DNA of 64,000 nucleotides from Obelidium mucronatum (lineage: Eukaryota; Chytridiomycota; Chytridiomycetes; Chytridiales; Chytriomycetaceae). Numbering within the stretch: the stretch's first letter is position 1; each line of letters begins with the position of its first letter. The DNA lies in the NCBI GenBank assembly GCA_025765595.1, contig JAIVFH010000128.1, forward strand, positions 23,651-87,650, written 5' to 3'. A model generated the notes under the pieces. That model did not search any database. It was given only the letters and a program-made list of their open reading frames with translations, and was not told the origin of the DNA. The translations under genes and the position numbers were made by a program. Of the stretch, positions 9,742 through 20,151 are shown one piece after another.

Positions 9742-11202
9742 AAAACCCGCAGGGACCATAGTACCAGACCCAGAAGCTAAGTTATTTGCCTGGGTATTTA
9801 TAGTATTTATGGTTTGCTGATCATTGATAACTGTAGGTTGCTGCTGAAATGAAACTGTAGGTTGTTGTTGAGCAGCAGGTGGTGGTGGAAGTTGTTGTTG
9901 CGGAACCATCAGTGATTGTTGTTGGTAGTAGACGGGTTGCTGCCATTGGTAGTTGTCAAAAGGGGCATTGAACAATGCATTTTGCGGTTTCGAAAGTAGT
10001 TGTTGGATCAGTGGATGTTTGGCAATGTCATTGCGGATCCTGTTTGGTGGCAGCAGCGGCTTCCCCTGAGGGAATGGAAGTAGCGCGTTGAATGCATAGT
10101 CCTGGGACTTGAAGCATTGAACGTGAAAGAGATTGCCCCCGCAAGTTTTGCAAGGACTTGGAGGTTGTTGAGTTGTAAACTCTAAGGCGTGTAAGCGGTG
10201 AGTGGGTTGGTTACTATTAACAGGAAATTGTCTTCCCTGATTAACGTATCCTCCCCTATTAGAGTTCCCGCCTCCACAATTCCACTGGGTGTTCTGAGTT
10301 GGATAAGGTCCAGGGCGACCGCTTGCGTTGTTGTAACTTCCGCGACCACGGCCTCTACCACGCCCACGGAAACCTCCTCGCCCAGTCCCATTGGAGTTGA
10401 AGTTGCTGCTTCCGTTGGGTTGTCCACTTCCAAGGAGCAATGCAAAGTCATTTGCGGTCTTCTTTGGTTTGAAGCCGATCATCTTCTCAGTCTCCAAGAG
10501 TTCCTTCAAGAGATCACTGAGGTTTGTAATTTCCATTCTTTTGATTCTTTGGATTTGGTGACCAAAAGATTGTTTGTAGAGTGCATCAATGACATGATTA
10601 ATAACTTCAGTGAGATTGACAAATGGACGGAATGCGGCATTGGTTGGATCAGCGCGCATCTTGGTAAGGATATTTGAGAATCGATTGTAGTATTCACTAA
10701 TCGACTCATGTGACAGATGTTGAAGTGCGATCCATTCTTTGATAGTCTCCTTTGTATCAGTCCTAGTTTGTGCATTGTAGTAGGTCTGGAGGTTTCGAAT
10801 CCAGGTTCGTGCACATTTGGTGTTTTGTTGACAAATATTCAATAGGGCAGCGGAGATGTTCCACTTGATGATGCGTTGCATCATCTTGTTGTTCGCGTAT
10901 GACCCTGGACAAGTATTTGGGACATCAGTCAGTTGAAGAACCCATGGATTGTTCGAGTCTTCAGGGTTATCCCAGACTGCAAGTTCAAGAAGCTGCGGAT
11001 CAGCCGTGATTGCACCATTTGGACCATAAGGAACCAAGTAGTTGTTGATGTTCTCGTCGTGGGACTCTTGGTCAAGACGAATAGTGTGGAGAACATTGTG
11101 TTGGGCTGCAACACCTTCAATATCGTCAACCCACTGGTGGAAGTCGCTGATGTTATCATGATCAAGCGTAAAAGTTGTTTTCAAGTTGTTGTTGGTTGTC
11201 AT
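9724..11202 (-). CDS. Copia-1 Gag
   Basis: A 492-aa uninterrupted frame, nearly identical to the Copia-3 Gag. The N-terminal two thirds are a retrotransposon capsid-type helical domain (block WIRNLQTYYNAQTRTDTKE). Next is a Gly/Arg-rich RGRGRGRG patch, then a short zinc knuckle of form C-x2-C-x3-H-x4-C (CKTCGGNLFHVQC; in this copy the His is replaced by Leu, while Copia-3 has His), and a Gln/Pro-rich tail. The knuckle change may weaken RNA binding here. Confidence 0.9.
   Translation of the reverse strand: MTTNNNLKTTFTLDHDNISDFHQWVDDIEGVAAQHNVLHTIRLDQESHDENINNYLVPYGPNGAITADPQLLELAVWDNPEDSNNPWVLQLTDVPNTCPGSYANNKMMQRIIKWNISAALLNICQQNTKCARTWIRNLQTYYNAQTRTDTKETIKEWIALQHLSHESISEYYNRFSNILTKMRADPTNAAFRPFVNLTEVINHVIDALYKQSFGHQIQRIKRMEITNLSDLLKELLETEKMIGFKPKKTANDFALLLGSGQPNGSSNFNSNGTGRGGFRGRGRGRGRGSYNNASGRPGPYPTQNTQWNCGGGNSNRGGYVNQGRQFPVNSNQPTHRLHALEFTTQQPPSPCKTCGGNLFHVQCFKSQDYAFNALLPFPQGKPLLPPNRIRNDIAKHPLIQQLLSKPQNALFNAPFDNYQWQQPVYYQQQSLMVPQQQLPPPPAAQQQPTVSFQQQPTVINDQQTINTINTQANNLASGSGTMVPAGFYWGQH
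9742..9748 (-). promoter_or_regulatory. Putative -1 frameshift slippery site G GGT TTT
   Basis: In the gag frame the heptamer reads G GGT TTT, which fits X XXY YYZ. It lies 16 nt upstream of the gag stop codon. A -1 slip enters exactly the open pol frame. The same heptamer is in Copia-3; Copia-2 has A GGT TTT. Confidence 0.55.
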
Positions 11203-11486
11203 TTTTAGTTGAAGTCAAGAAAAATTTTGAGGCATAGTAGTTGGGGGTTGGTTGAGTTTCAAGTGTTTCAAGTAGTAGAAAGTAGAAGTTGTTGTAGTTG
11301 AATAAACTGGTTTTAAAACGTAATTTTAGCTGTTTGTAGTAGTGATAGAAGCTGTAGCGGCTGTGGTAGTAGCGGCTGAGGTGCTTGTGTAACAGTAAAT
11401 GCTTGAACGTTCCGGCTTTTTAAGGGTTCCCTGACTAATTGGTACAGGAAAATTTAACAATTGTTGAGTAATAAGACTTCTTAATC

Positions 11487-11628
11487 TGTTGTAGAGGGAC
11501 TGGAAGCGGTGCTGGTTCTGTAGACAGGTGAGCTGATCGTTGTGGACACTAGAGAGATTTTGGAGAGAATTCTTAAACTTTATTCCCAATCATGGAGCTT
11601 GCAACATGAGTTTCATGTGCCTCCAACA
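11487..11628 (-). repeat. Copia-1 5' LTR, complete
   Basis: 142 bp with TGTTGG...CAACA ends when read on the - strand. It is the same length and nearly the same sequence as the Copia-2 and Copia-3 LTRs. Confidence 0.9.
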
Positions 11629-11701
11629 GTATCAAGAAGCATACCACAGCTTCCTTCAAACAGGCTCTAGCCATGATGTTGCTGCTGCTACTCTTCACGA
11701 G

Positions 11702-12191
11702 TGTTAGGAATCACCCGTCTTAAAGGGATATTTCACTTTAGTTTGAAGCTAAATGGTCATCACGCGCGACTCTCACGATGGAAACCCGGGCTCGATCCCC
11801 GCTAGTAACATTTTACTTTAAATTTCTATTTTTGTATTTGTCATTTTCGATTTGTCATTTTATCAAGTTTTTCAGTTTCATCTTGTGATATCATTCTTGA
11901 TTTCACATATTATTGTGCTATCACTCTTGCGATCACAATTTCTGTTTGATTTTCAGTTTGTTTTCAGTTTTGAACTTTTGTTATTTGAAATACCAGATCT
12001 TGCATAAATAGCAAGCTTTCTGCTCTGAGTTTTAGTTCAGTTTCAATACATTCTGTGTTAGTCTTCAGTTTTGTAACTCTTCAATCCCGTCTCTCGTGAC
12101 CTCAAGCCGTTATTGGACAAGCCCTCGTGCCCCCTAAGCCCTCGTGCCTTCAAGAACCCTTAAGTCTTTTATTGACTATCTGGTTCTAACA
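11702..12191. repeat. Solo LTR of an unrelated LTR retrotransposon
   Basis: A 490-bp segment begins TGTTAGGAATC and ends GGTTCTAACA, so it has TG...CA ends within a 6-bp inverted repeat (TGTTAG/CTAACA). It is flanked by a perfect 5-bp duplication, ACGAG (11697-11701 and 12192-12196). A TATA-like CATAAATAG lies near 12003. Removing it rejoins the Helitron frame. It also contains a tRNA-like T-arm (CCGGGCTCGATCCCCG, 11785-11801). The strand is not determined. Confidence 0.85.
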
Positions 12192-13359
12192 ACGAGGCTC
12201 TCAATCGAAACCATTATGAGAGTAATGAGAAAGACTTTTTAGCTTCCGAAGAGACTCATGAGGAGAGGATTTTGCAAAAACATCCTCTGAAGGACCCTGA
12301 TGGCCAATCCATTCCGTACATTGAATGTGATGATGAACAGTTTATGGATGATCCGGATGCTTTATATGATTTTGAGATGGAGCTTGCTGCTTCAATTGCA
12401 CGCTCAGCTACTTTGGACGATGAACTGTCAACCCATTGCTCTCATCAGCTCTGACACATTCTGTTGATGCGACTCCCAGACCTCTCACTGCTCCTGTGCT
12501 CCCCACTTTTAAGACTATACAGGATTATTTGAAAGAGTTGGACAAGCCTGAAGCTGCTGCTATTTCTGACATGGACGGAGCGGAACGATACTACAGAACT
12601 GTTAATCGCGATCAAACTGTTCGACACTTGCACCAGCTATTTGCTCCTATTCCGTGGTCTGATCCTACCTCTTTGGGAAAACCAGATGTGTCGTCTCTAC
12701 AACCTTTCTCCAACATTGCAGACATTTCCACAGCTTTCCGCCTGGACTTCTGGCAACACTACACATTTGAGACTTATGCGCGTCACTTTTTGTACTTGTA
12801 CTTGAATGATGCTGGCCAAATTGATGTTGAAACTGCCAGGCAATTTGATCTGAAGCCGAAACTTATTGGGTATCTTGGGGGTGAAGCTGGAACTGGAAAA
12901 TCCGCAGTTATTGCTGCATTGCTGACTTTTGCAAAGTTATGGGGGCAAAGGAACACAATTGAAACAATGTCCTTCATGGGTTTAGCAGGCCTTATGATTG
13001 ATGGGGATACCATCCACTCTCATTGGGGTTTGGGCATAGTATTGGAGAATTCTAAAGCTTTGAGCCACACCCTGAAGCACAAAATTGCTTGTGTCTACCT
13101 GTCTATAGTTGATGAAGTGTCAATGACAAAAATTGATGTTATGGGTGCAGCTGAAGAGAGGACCCGCGAAGCTTGCGGAAGTCAGAGTGGTGTCTGGGGT
13201 GGAAAACATTTGCTACTTTGTGGTGATTTCCTTCAACTTCCCCCTGTGGGCGGCAGACCTGTATTTGACACTATGGGAGCTGATACATGAGACAATCACT
13301 TTGTTGTTTCTGGGAGGCCTCTGTGGGGGTCTTTGAATTGGGTTGCTTTCCTTACCAAG

Positions 13360-13458
13360 GTTTGTAGTGTTCTTTCCCAATTATTGGGAAAAGAGTTTTT
13401 CTTGTCTTTGGTTTTCCAATAATCTTAACTTATTGGAATTTTATTTTCTAACTTGCAG
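13360..13458 (+). other. Helitron intron D with TTCCAATA/TATTGGAA hairpin
   Basis: GTTTGT donor, TTGCAG acceptor. It contains CCCAATTATTGGG and, further on, TTCCAATA then TTATTGGAA. The second Helitron copy retains the same intron on the - strand near 40950-41050. Confidence 0.65.
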
Positions 13459-14539
13459 GTTTGGCGTCAGAAAGATGACCCATTTTTTCTCAACATTTTA
13501 TCCCGCATGCGCTGGGGTGCCCTTAACCAAGACGATATTGACAGAATTAATGCGTTTACTGTCCCAGCCATAGAAAAGGGACCTTCTATTACGTCTTCAG
13601 CTCCTGCACGTGATTTCTTTGCTCCTGTTGCTACTGCTTTGAATGTTGAGCGATGTTCTGTCATCCGAAGGCTCATAACTGAAACCTGTCGATCAAAGGA
13701 AATGCCTATGTATCGTATTGCGGCCAAACCTACCAACAAGGCAAACTTTGATGCTTTGTCAAGAATCTCTTACTTGAATGACGATGCAACAAGCAAAATC
13801 CCTTTACTGTTAGACTTTTATGTGGGTATGCCGTTGATGGTCACAAAGAGAATTCCCCCCCTTGAGCACTTGAAGATTTTTGCCAACGGAACTCTTTGTT
13901 TTCTGTTGGGGTGGACTGGTACCACACATCCTTCTGGTGAGGCTTTCACTACCACAGTTGTTGATGGTGTTGTGGTCAAACAGTTCAAGCGCATCCCCGG
14001 CCTACTGTGGGTAAAAGTCAGGGGATGTGAACGGGTTTTGGTTCCTGGCTGTGCTCCGGGGGTTGTTGCAATCCCTCCTCTGACTTCCCCTGTACAAATC
14101 AAAATGCCTAATTCAGCTAAGCTGTGGAGTTCTTCATTGAAGCAGTTCCCTGTTATTTCAGGTTTGGCTTGCACCCCAGAGAAATTGCAGGGTGTTACAC
14201 TAGAGCACTGGATTACCATTTCTGACCTGGACCGCCCCAATTTTAACCCACAAACCTTCTATGTTGCATTTTCAAGAGTTCGTAAATTGTCAGGTATTAG
14301 GCTTCCTGCCAAAATTACTCCACAATATGCCCAAAAGTTCAAGCCTCCAAAAAAATTTGTGGCAGAGATGGTGCGTTTGATAAATATGGTTACAATCCCT
14401 GAATATGCCTGCCAGGCCATTATTGATGCCTTCAACAGTTGGAAAGAGGAGCAGCATCTTTTTTCTACCCCTTTTCTTTGATACCACAATAAATACATTT
14501 ATTGGCATTTGCCCTTTGTCACCCACCCCCAGCAAGATA

Positions 14540-15297
14540 AAAAAGTCCTAGCGGAGGCCAACGGCACAAACACACCTCAGTTCTTTGGTTATTCCACTGG
14601 TTCCTGGGGCTTTTTTGGTTCCAAGCTGTTCCAGCGCTGTGGCAACTTCGTCTTCTGTTACCGTTGCTGGGGGGATCAATGGCTCAGGTGGTTAAGACCC
14701 GGGGTCGATGTGCTGCAGGTTCCTGGTTCAAATCTGTGATGGAACCAAGATTGGTGGTAGTTTAGGAGCCCTAGTGGAGACCTGCACTTCTGAACTATGG
14801 ATGAAAGTGGAGGGAGTTGAAAAATTAAATTGCCGCCTATACAGGGCTGGAGGGTTTCGTTCCGTGGCGAGGTTGGATACAACAGCGACATACTTTACTC
14901 TAAATAATAAAGTGAGGAATAAACCACTAAAAAAAAAAAAAAAAAAAGTCTTCTGTTACCGTTGCTTTCATAGGCTCGTAGATGCTCTCATTTACACTTT
15001 GCAACAATTTGTACGCGTCAAGGAATATTGAGTTCTCTTGGAACTCTTTATCTGGTCTTCTGTGAAACCATTCCTTCATTTGCTTTGCAACTTCTATTTT
15101 GACTTCCTCACTGTCGAATTCAATATAGCTTTTACCTTCTTGGTCAGTGACTTTAATTCTATCAAGGTCTATTTTGTGGAATCTGTCGAGGACACTGTTA
15201 AGGAATCTCTTTGTGTTTTTGTTCATTCTATTGTTCCTAGCTGCCATGTTTCCTTCAATCATTTGGGTGATGGCTTGCGCCGTTGCACTTTCCATTT
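14540..15297 (-). pseudogene. LINE (non-LTR retrotransposon) fragment, start of RT domain
   Basis: The - frame reads a helical linker (block DLDRIKVTDQEGKSYIEFD) followed, after skipping the SINE, by EVATALEQLGTKKAPGTSGI. This is the 'l-kGKApG-DGi' motif that opens the reverse transcriptase domain of LINEs. The frame stops soon after and the rest of the element is absent. The SINE at 14669-14947 interrupts this frame, and its 19-bp duplication shows that the two halves were once continuous. Confidence 0.6.
14669..14947 (+). mobile_element. tRNA-derived SINE
   Basis: The 279-bp insertion has a tRNA-like head with box A TGGCTCAGGTGG (14680) and box B GGTTCAAATCT (14725-14735). A body without coding capacity follows, then a 3' poly(A) tail of 17-19 nt ending at 14947. 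It is flanked by a perfect 19-bp target-site duplication, GTCTTCTGTTACCGTTGCT, at 14650-14668 and 14948-14966. These features together (pol III boxes, A tail, long variable duplication) define a SINE mobilised by LINE machinery. The insertion splits a LINE fragment. Confidence 0.9.
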
Positions 15298-17611
15298 TCT
15301 TTCTAACCTCGTATAGCTGTTCTGTGAAGTTTACACCTTCACGGGAGGGGGTTTTTGACTTTCCCGCCTAGAATACTAACTTTGACAGCATTTTTATTTA
15401 TTAGTTGTTATTTATTATTCTTTATTGATTTATTTGTGATTCTCTGTTTTGGGATTGTCGCGTCGATCAATAAAGATTTGGAGTTGTTGAGAATTGAAAT
15501 GACCGGCATGGCGTGATGGCGACCATGTCCTTCCCAGGTCGCGTCAGTGATCGCATCTCTCACGAGCGAACTTTATAAGAGAGGGCTACGTCCCTCCAAG
15601 GGGATCCTATTGTGAGTTGATCAGATTCAGTGAGTGAACGTGAGCGAAATCAGTTGTGCCAAAGGGTATTCCGGAAGATACCTGGGCTTTAGTAGCTAGC
15701 GAGTATAGCGGTCTTGAGTTGGGCAAAGTAGCGCATGGGAATGATCCCAGGAAGTCGACTAGGGAGCTTTAAAGAGTCGTAGTAGGTGTGCACCCAGTCG
15801 CTGTTGGAGAGCCTGCTATTGGGATGATGACCCAGGGTAAAGGCGACGGGTCCCACAGATCGTGCAGCCGAGCAATCAAACTAGGAGTGAGATTTAGTTT
15901 AAGGGTTGTAGGTGCGTAGGGACTTAGAGGAGTAGGGCCACCGCAGATCTCAATCTGATTGACATGGATCCGGAAGGGGTTGTGCTGGACCGCAAACCCA
16001 ATGGAACCAAAAACACTTGCGAGTGGGGTAACGCGAGTAAAGATAGGAAGATTTCATTTATTTGGGATTCGGTTAAGTTCTGTTATTTCTTTTATTTTAT
16101 TTCTTTTATTCGGTTCTTTCACTTGTTCTTCTTTTAGGATCATTATTATAATTATTCCTCGTGAGTACGCCATTGCCACAAATTTTACTGATGAGTATCT
16201 GGGCCACTGGACCGCTCATCAGGCTCAACCAACGACCCATGCATTCTGGACTATCTTTATTTAAACGATAAGGAAAGACTAGGAATGTGTGACAGGGGGG
16301 CCCAACCTTTAAAAGAGAGTCTTTTTATGACTGAAACTAATGTTTTGCGCGTTTATTCCGTTTTTTTGACGTGGTCTTTGTGCCCGTTGCCCTTCGTCGG
16401 CCCCACAACAGTTGACTTTATGTCCTGTTGCCCTTCGCGGCTTAATACAGATTATTAAAAACGGAAATAGGGAGAGAACCTATGCCCAAATTTTGGGAAT
16501 TTTCAATGATTTTTGTTGAGTTGGGTTAGTTTAAATATTATAACTAAAATACCCAACGCGTTTTTACGCGTTTCAAAGTTGAAATACAATAAGTGGACGT
16601 TAATTAAGCTATGCTTTAAGTTTGGGAGCGATTGGAGCGTGTTTGACACGCGTTTCTGAGATTTGAAGTGTTGGTGATTAGAAGAAATCTCACTTACTAC
16701 TGAACCGCTGAATCAAAAACTCTGAAACTTGGAAGACATATTGTAGAAATATTATTAATTCTTTTAGTAATGTTGAAAAGCGCGTTTTTCAGTTTGGTGG
16801 AAGTGCGTGATGCTAGAAAACCACAACAAAAATCCAGAAAGAGGAGCGATTGTGGATGAATTACCAAATTATCTTATTTTAAAATAAGTCTGCAGAATGG
16901 AGTACAGACAATAAGTTAGTTTACTGCTGCGCCCAGGGATGGTTTTAAATCACCTGCGACGTGTCAGAACTGGTGCTCTGTGCAGACGCGCCTTTGTGTT
17001 GGCTGGACACTCGGGCAGGAAAAATGCTCCTAAACCCTGCAGCGGCGCAGTCTCCGCTATTTTCGCTTGCGTTTCCAATCTGTTATGCGCCTGATCTTTA
17101 TTGATTGTTGTTGTTTGGTTTGTCAACAACGGGTACATCAAAACTAAATAAACAGAATAGATTCAAAATATTGAATTATTTATTCAAGCTCTCTTGAATC
17201 TGGGAGAACGGGGGTATTGGTGATTTAGTTGATAGTGCGATGTTAGACTTGTTCACCCAAGTCACACCCACCTAAAGTAGTCTTCGATGACACGATAAAG
17301 ACTATGAACAAAAAAGTTAATAAAAGGCTCTTGTTAAAACACTCTGCTCAATAAAATTTGTTGTTTGTCTGATTCATTTGAGGGATGCGAACTGCAGCCT
17401 AAGCTGCTTGAACATTGGTGAGTTGAATAACGTCCGCGCAGTTTGATCCGACATCGGCTAGAGCATAGGTGGGTTCAATAATTACAACCCCCGTCTCGTC
17501 ACAGCCAGAATGACAGGCGATTCCAACCACATCTGCTCGGGCATAGGTGGGGTTATTTCTTTTATTATTATTATTTATTACTCGAATAAATATTTTTTTC
17601 TTATTAACAAA
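15298..17611. other. Non-coding stretch, no gene recognised
   Basis: No long open frame and no recognisable RNA gene. The part 15480-15960 is moderately GC-rich and could be 5' untranslated DNA of the LINE remnant or another decayed element. A 50-codon frame from ATG 16939 (+), rich in Arg, Cys and Ala, resembles a mitochondrial presequence but has no continuation. The phrase GCATAGGTGGG occurs twice just upstream of the Swi3-like gene (near 17464 and 17540). Confidence 0.4.
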
Positions 17612-20064
17612 ATGGACCCAAGCGAGTTGTTTGGGAACAGCCAGAATGGCAGCAGCGTCATCGCGCCCACGCCAACGGCTGTGCCCGTGCCTGCGCCTGC
17701 GCCTGTAGCCGGCGATGCGGCGATGGTCGAAGTCAAGAGCGAAGCGAAAGCCGCGCCGGCCGCCGTAGCGGGTAACTCAACTGACAGACAGACAACCAAC
17801 AAACAAACAAACACAAACAAAACACAAAATCAAATAATAAAAAAACAACAGGGCTCTCTGACGCGCCCGTCATCGACCACACGCCGACGGGCCACGCCGT
17901 GCGGCTGCTCGCGCCGCACGTCGACTACACGACGCCGTCGGCCGCAAAGTTCCTCGCGGCGCAGACCGGCGACGTGTTTGTGCCGTCGTACGCAACGTGG
18001 TTCGACGCCGCCGCAGTCAACGACATTGAGCGCAAGGCGCTGCCCGAGTTTTTTGCCGCGAAAAACAAGAGCAAGACTGAGGCAATCTACAGGGACTACC
18101 GCGCCTTCATGCTCAACACGTACCGTCTGAATCCGCAGGAGTACCTGACCGTCACTGCGTGTCGCCGCAACCTGGCTGGGGACGTGTGTGCGATCATGCG
18201 CGTGCATTCGTTTTTGGAGCAGTGGGGGCTTATTAACTTTCAGGTCTCTTTTCTTATTTATTCTTTCTTTCTCTTCTCGCTCTCTATCTCTCTCTCTCCC
18301 TCTCCCACTCTCTCTCTCTCTCTTTTCTCTCTTTATTTTCCTAATCAAAATTTTTCTACATAAAAAAACTCTCATACAAAATAGGTGGATGCTGACTCGC
18401 GTCCCAGTCTGATGGGTCCATCCTTCACAGGCCATTTCGGAATCACCGCAGACACACCGCGCGGGTTAATCCCATTCGGTCCAGGCGTGCCCGTCAACAA
18501 GGATACCAGTCGTCATCCCAAAACAGAAGGTTTCGGATCAGGCGCCCCCATTATTGCCACGAACCTGCCTCTCCCTAATATTTACGACAAGAAGCGGTCT
18601 GCGAGTAGTATCAGCAACAATGGCAATGATGAGGGAACCGGTGGTGGTGGTGGTGGTGCCGGCGGCGGTGGCGCTGCTTCCAAGAAACTAAAGTACTCGT
18701 GTAGAACGTGTGGTGTGGATTGTTCGAAACTGCGGTACCATATCCCGTTTGAAAAGACGGCGACAACAGCATCTGAACAACAGCAACAACAGCAACAACT
18801 ACAACAGCAACAACAACAACAACAGCATCAACAACAACATCAACAACAAGAACAACAACAACATTCACAGGATCCTCAATTTGTTTCAGCGTCTGGTCTC
18901 AGCGAGCCACAAGACGCTGGCCTCAACATTTGCAAAGAATGCTATCTGGAAGGCCGTTTTGCATCCAACTTGTATTCCGGAGACTTTCAACGCATCTCTG
19001 CAGCTGATTCTTTTAGTGGCAGTGGCGGTGGTGGTGCTACAACAAGTAGTTTACCATGGACAGACCAAGAGACACTCCTTCTCCTCGAAGGAATCGAGCT
19101 ATTTGACCAAGACTGGACGAAAATCGCCGCCCACGTAGGAACACGATCCAAAGAAGCCTGTGTGCTACAGTTTCTTGAAATCCCAGTGGAGAATGAAGAC
19201 GCGCTGTTTGGGAAACCGATGCAAGAGTTGGGGCCCTTGGCGTTTGGGAAAGGGGGTGAGATTTTGCCGTTTAGTGGGAGTGATAATCCAGTCTTGAGTG
19301 TTGTGGGGTTGCTTGTTGGGTTGGTGAAGCCGAGTGTGGCCAAGGCGTCGGCGAAGGCGGCGGTGGTGGCTATGCAGGCGTTGCAGGATGGAGGAGACAA
19401 GAAGAAAAAGACGCGGACGACGACGACGACGACGACGACGACAAAAAGTGATCAAGATGATGGTGATGGTGATGCGATGGTTGTGGATTCTCCAGTCAAG
19501 GCTGAAGGAGATGTTGTTGCTGGGAAAAAGGCGCAGGAAGCGATTGCTGGTGCGTTGGCGCAAGCGGGGACAGAACCCAATTCTATTGAGCATGCTGCGG
19601 CCACAGCGCTTGGAGCGGCGGCCGTAAAGGCGACTACAATTGCGGCAGCAGAAGCAACGGAGGCGCGTCGTTTGACACTCAAGATTATCAGTCTGCACAT
19701 TAAAAAGATGAACATCAAATTGAAGCATTTTGAAGATGTGGAGGCGATTGTTGAATCTGAATTGAGGGAGGTTGAGAAGGGGCGGAAACAAGTTGTTTTG
19801 GAGATGGCACAGTTGAAAAAGGAGCGGGCAGAGCTCCAAGCATTGAAGGATAAGTTGATGGCGGAGGGTGGTAGCGGTTTCGGTCTTGGTGGTGGTGGTG
19901 GTGCTGGTGGTGGTAGTGATGGCAGTAGCAGCAAGATGGCAATGGATTTGAGCGGGAGTGGGGGAATAGGTGGAGGAGCAGGAACCGCAGAACCCATTGT
20001 CCGAACCGTGACAGCGACACCGCCTAGTTTATCCGAAGGAGTTGTGATGGTAACATTGGGATAG
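17612..20064 (+). CDS. Swi3/Rsc8/SMARCC-like chromatin remodelling subunit
   Basis: This is a core scaffold subunit of SWI/SNF- or RSC-type ATP-dependent remodellers in the nucleus. There are three exons: 17612-17771, 17852-18243 and 18385-20064, with consensus splice sites and preserved phase. Domains in order: an Ala/Pro N-terminus; a SWIRM domain in exon 2 (from [11 protein letters not shown] to the end [11 protein letters not shown]); a ZZ-like zinc finger ([10 protein letters not shown] ... [12 protein letters not shown]) whose middle is expanded by a poly-Gln tract; a SANT domain ([18 protein letters not shown]); a C-terminal Leu/Glu-rich coiled coil; and a Gly-rich tail. About 740 residues, similar to Rsc8/Swi3 relatives. 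ATG 17612 is chosen as the first in-frame start with splicing into SWIRM. Confidence 0.9.
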
Positions 20065-20151
20065 TGTTAGTGTCAGTGATGTGATGTAGTGTAGTGCAGT
20101 GAAGTGCAGTGAAGCTGAGTGGTATAAAAACTGTTTATTTTCGTATATTAT

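Larger units (their letters stand above)
4066..11628 (-). mobile_element. Copia-1, Ty1/copia LTR retrotransposon
   Basis: The order on the - strand is LTR, gag, protease, integrase, reverse transcriptase, RNase H, 3' untranslated region, LTR. This is the copia order. The 5' LTR (right end) is complete at 142 bp, but the 3' LTR keeps only 68 bp. Gag and RNase H are open. Pol has a CGA-to-TGA nonsense change just before the RNase H part, a frame break in the integrase C-terminus, and a roughly 400-bp piece replaced by foreign LTR DNA. It is not autonomous. No target-site duplication can be checked because the left LTR is truncated. Confidence 0.9.
11629..14481 (+). pseudogene. Helitron-1 PIF1-family helicase
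   Basis: The helicase half of the Helitron protein unwinds DNA during rolling-circle transposition. Walker A is GGEAGTGKS (about 12875-12900). The Walker B-like motif is DEVSM (about 13110), followed by GDFLQLPPVGG. The C-terminal part carries a PEKLQGVTLEHW block and a FYVAFSRVR block, the classic PIF1/RecD-like motif VI region. Defects: a frame change near 12440, and a TGA at about 13288 where the second Helitron copy has TCA. The solo LTR sits at 11702-12191 and intron D at 13360-13458. An AATAAA is just after the stop. Confidence 0.8.
788..14520 (+). mobile_element. Helitron-1, interrupted and decayed
   Basis: The two halves of a Helitron Rep-helicase protein are found on the same strand: a zinc-finger plus HUH replicase part on the left and a PIF1-family helicase on the right. 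They are separated by Copia-1 and by a solo LTR. Removing the solo LTR with one copy of its ACGAG duplication rejoins the open frame, which shows these are later insertions in one gene. Stops and frame changes inside both halves make the copy inactive as it stands. The 5' TC and 3' hairpin-CTRR termini expected of Helitrons were not located, so the outer limits are approximate. Confidence 0.75.

Noticed and set aside
11739..11810. Functional tRNA-Glu gene
   Set aside because: The T arm and anticodon-like loop are present but no acceptor stem forms, and the segment lies inside a solo LTR.
15480..15960. Ribosomal RNA fragment
   Set aside because: Moderate GC and stem-like words, but no recognisable conserved rRNA core sequence.
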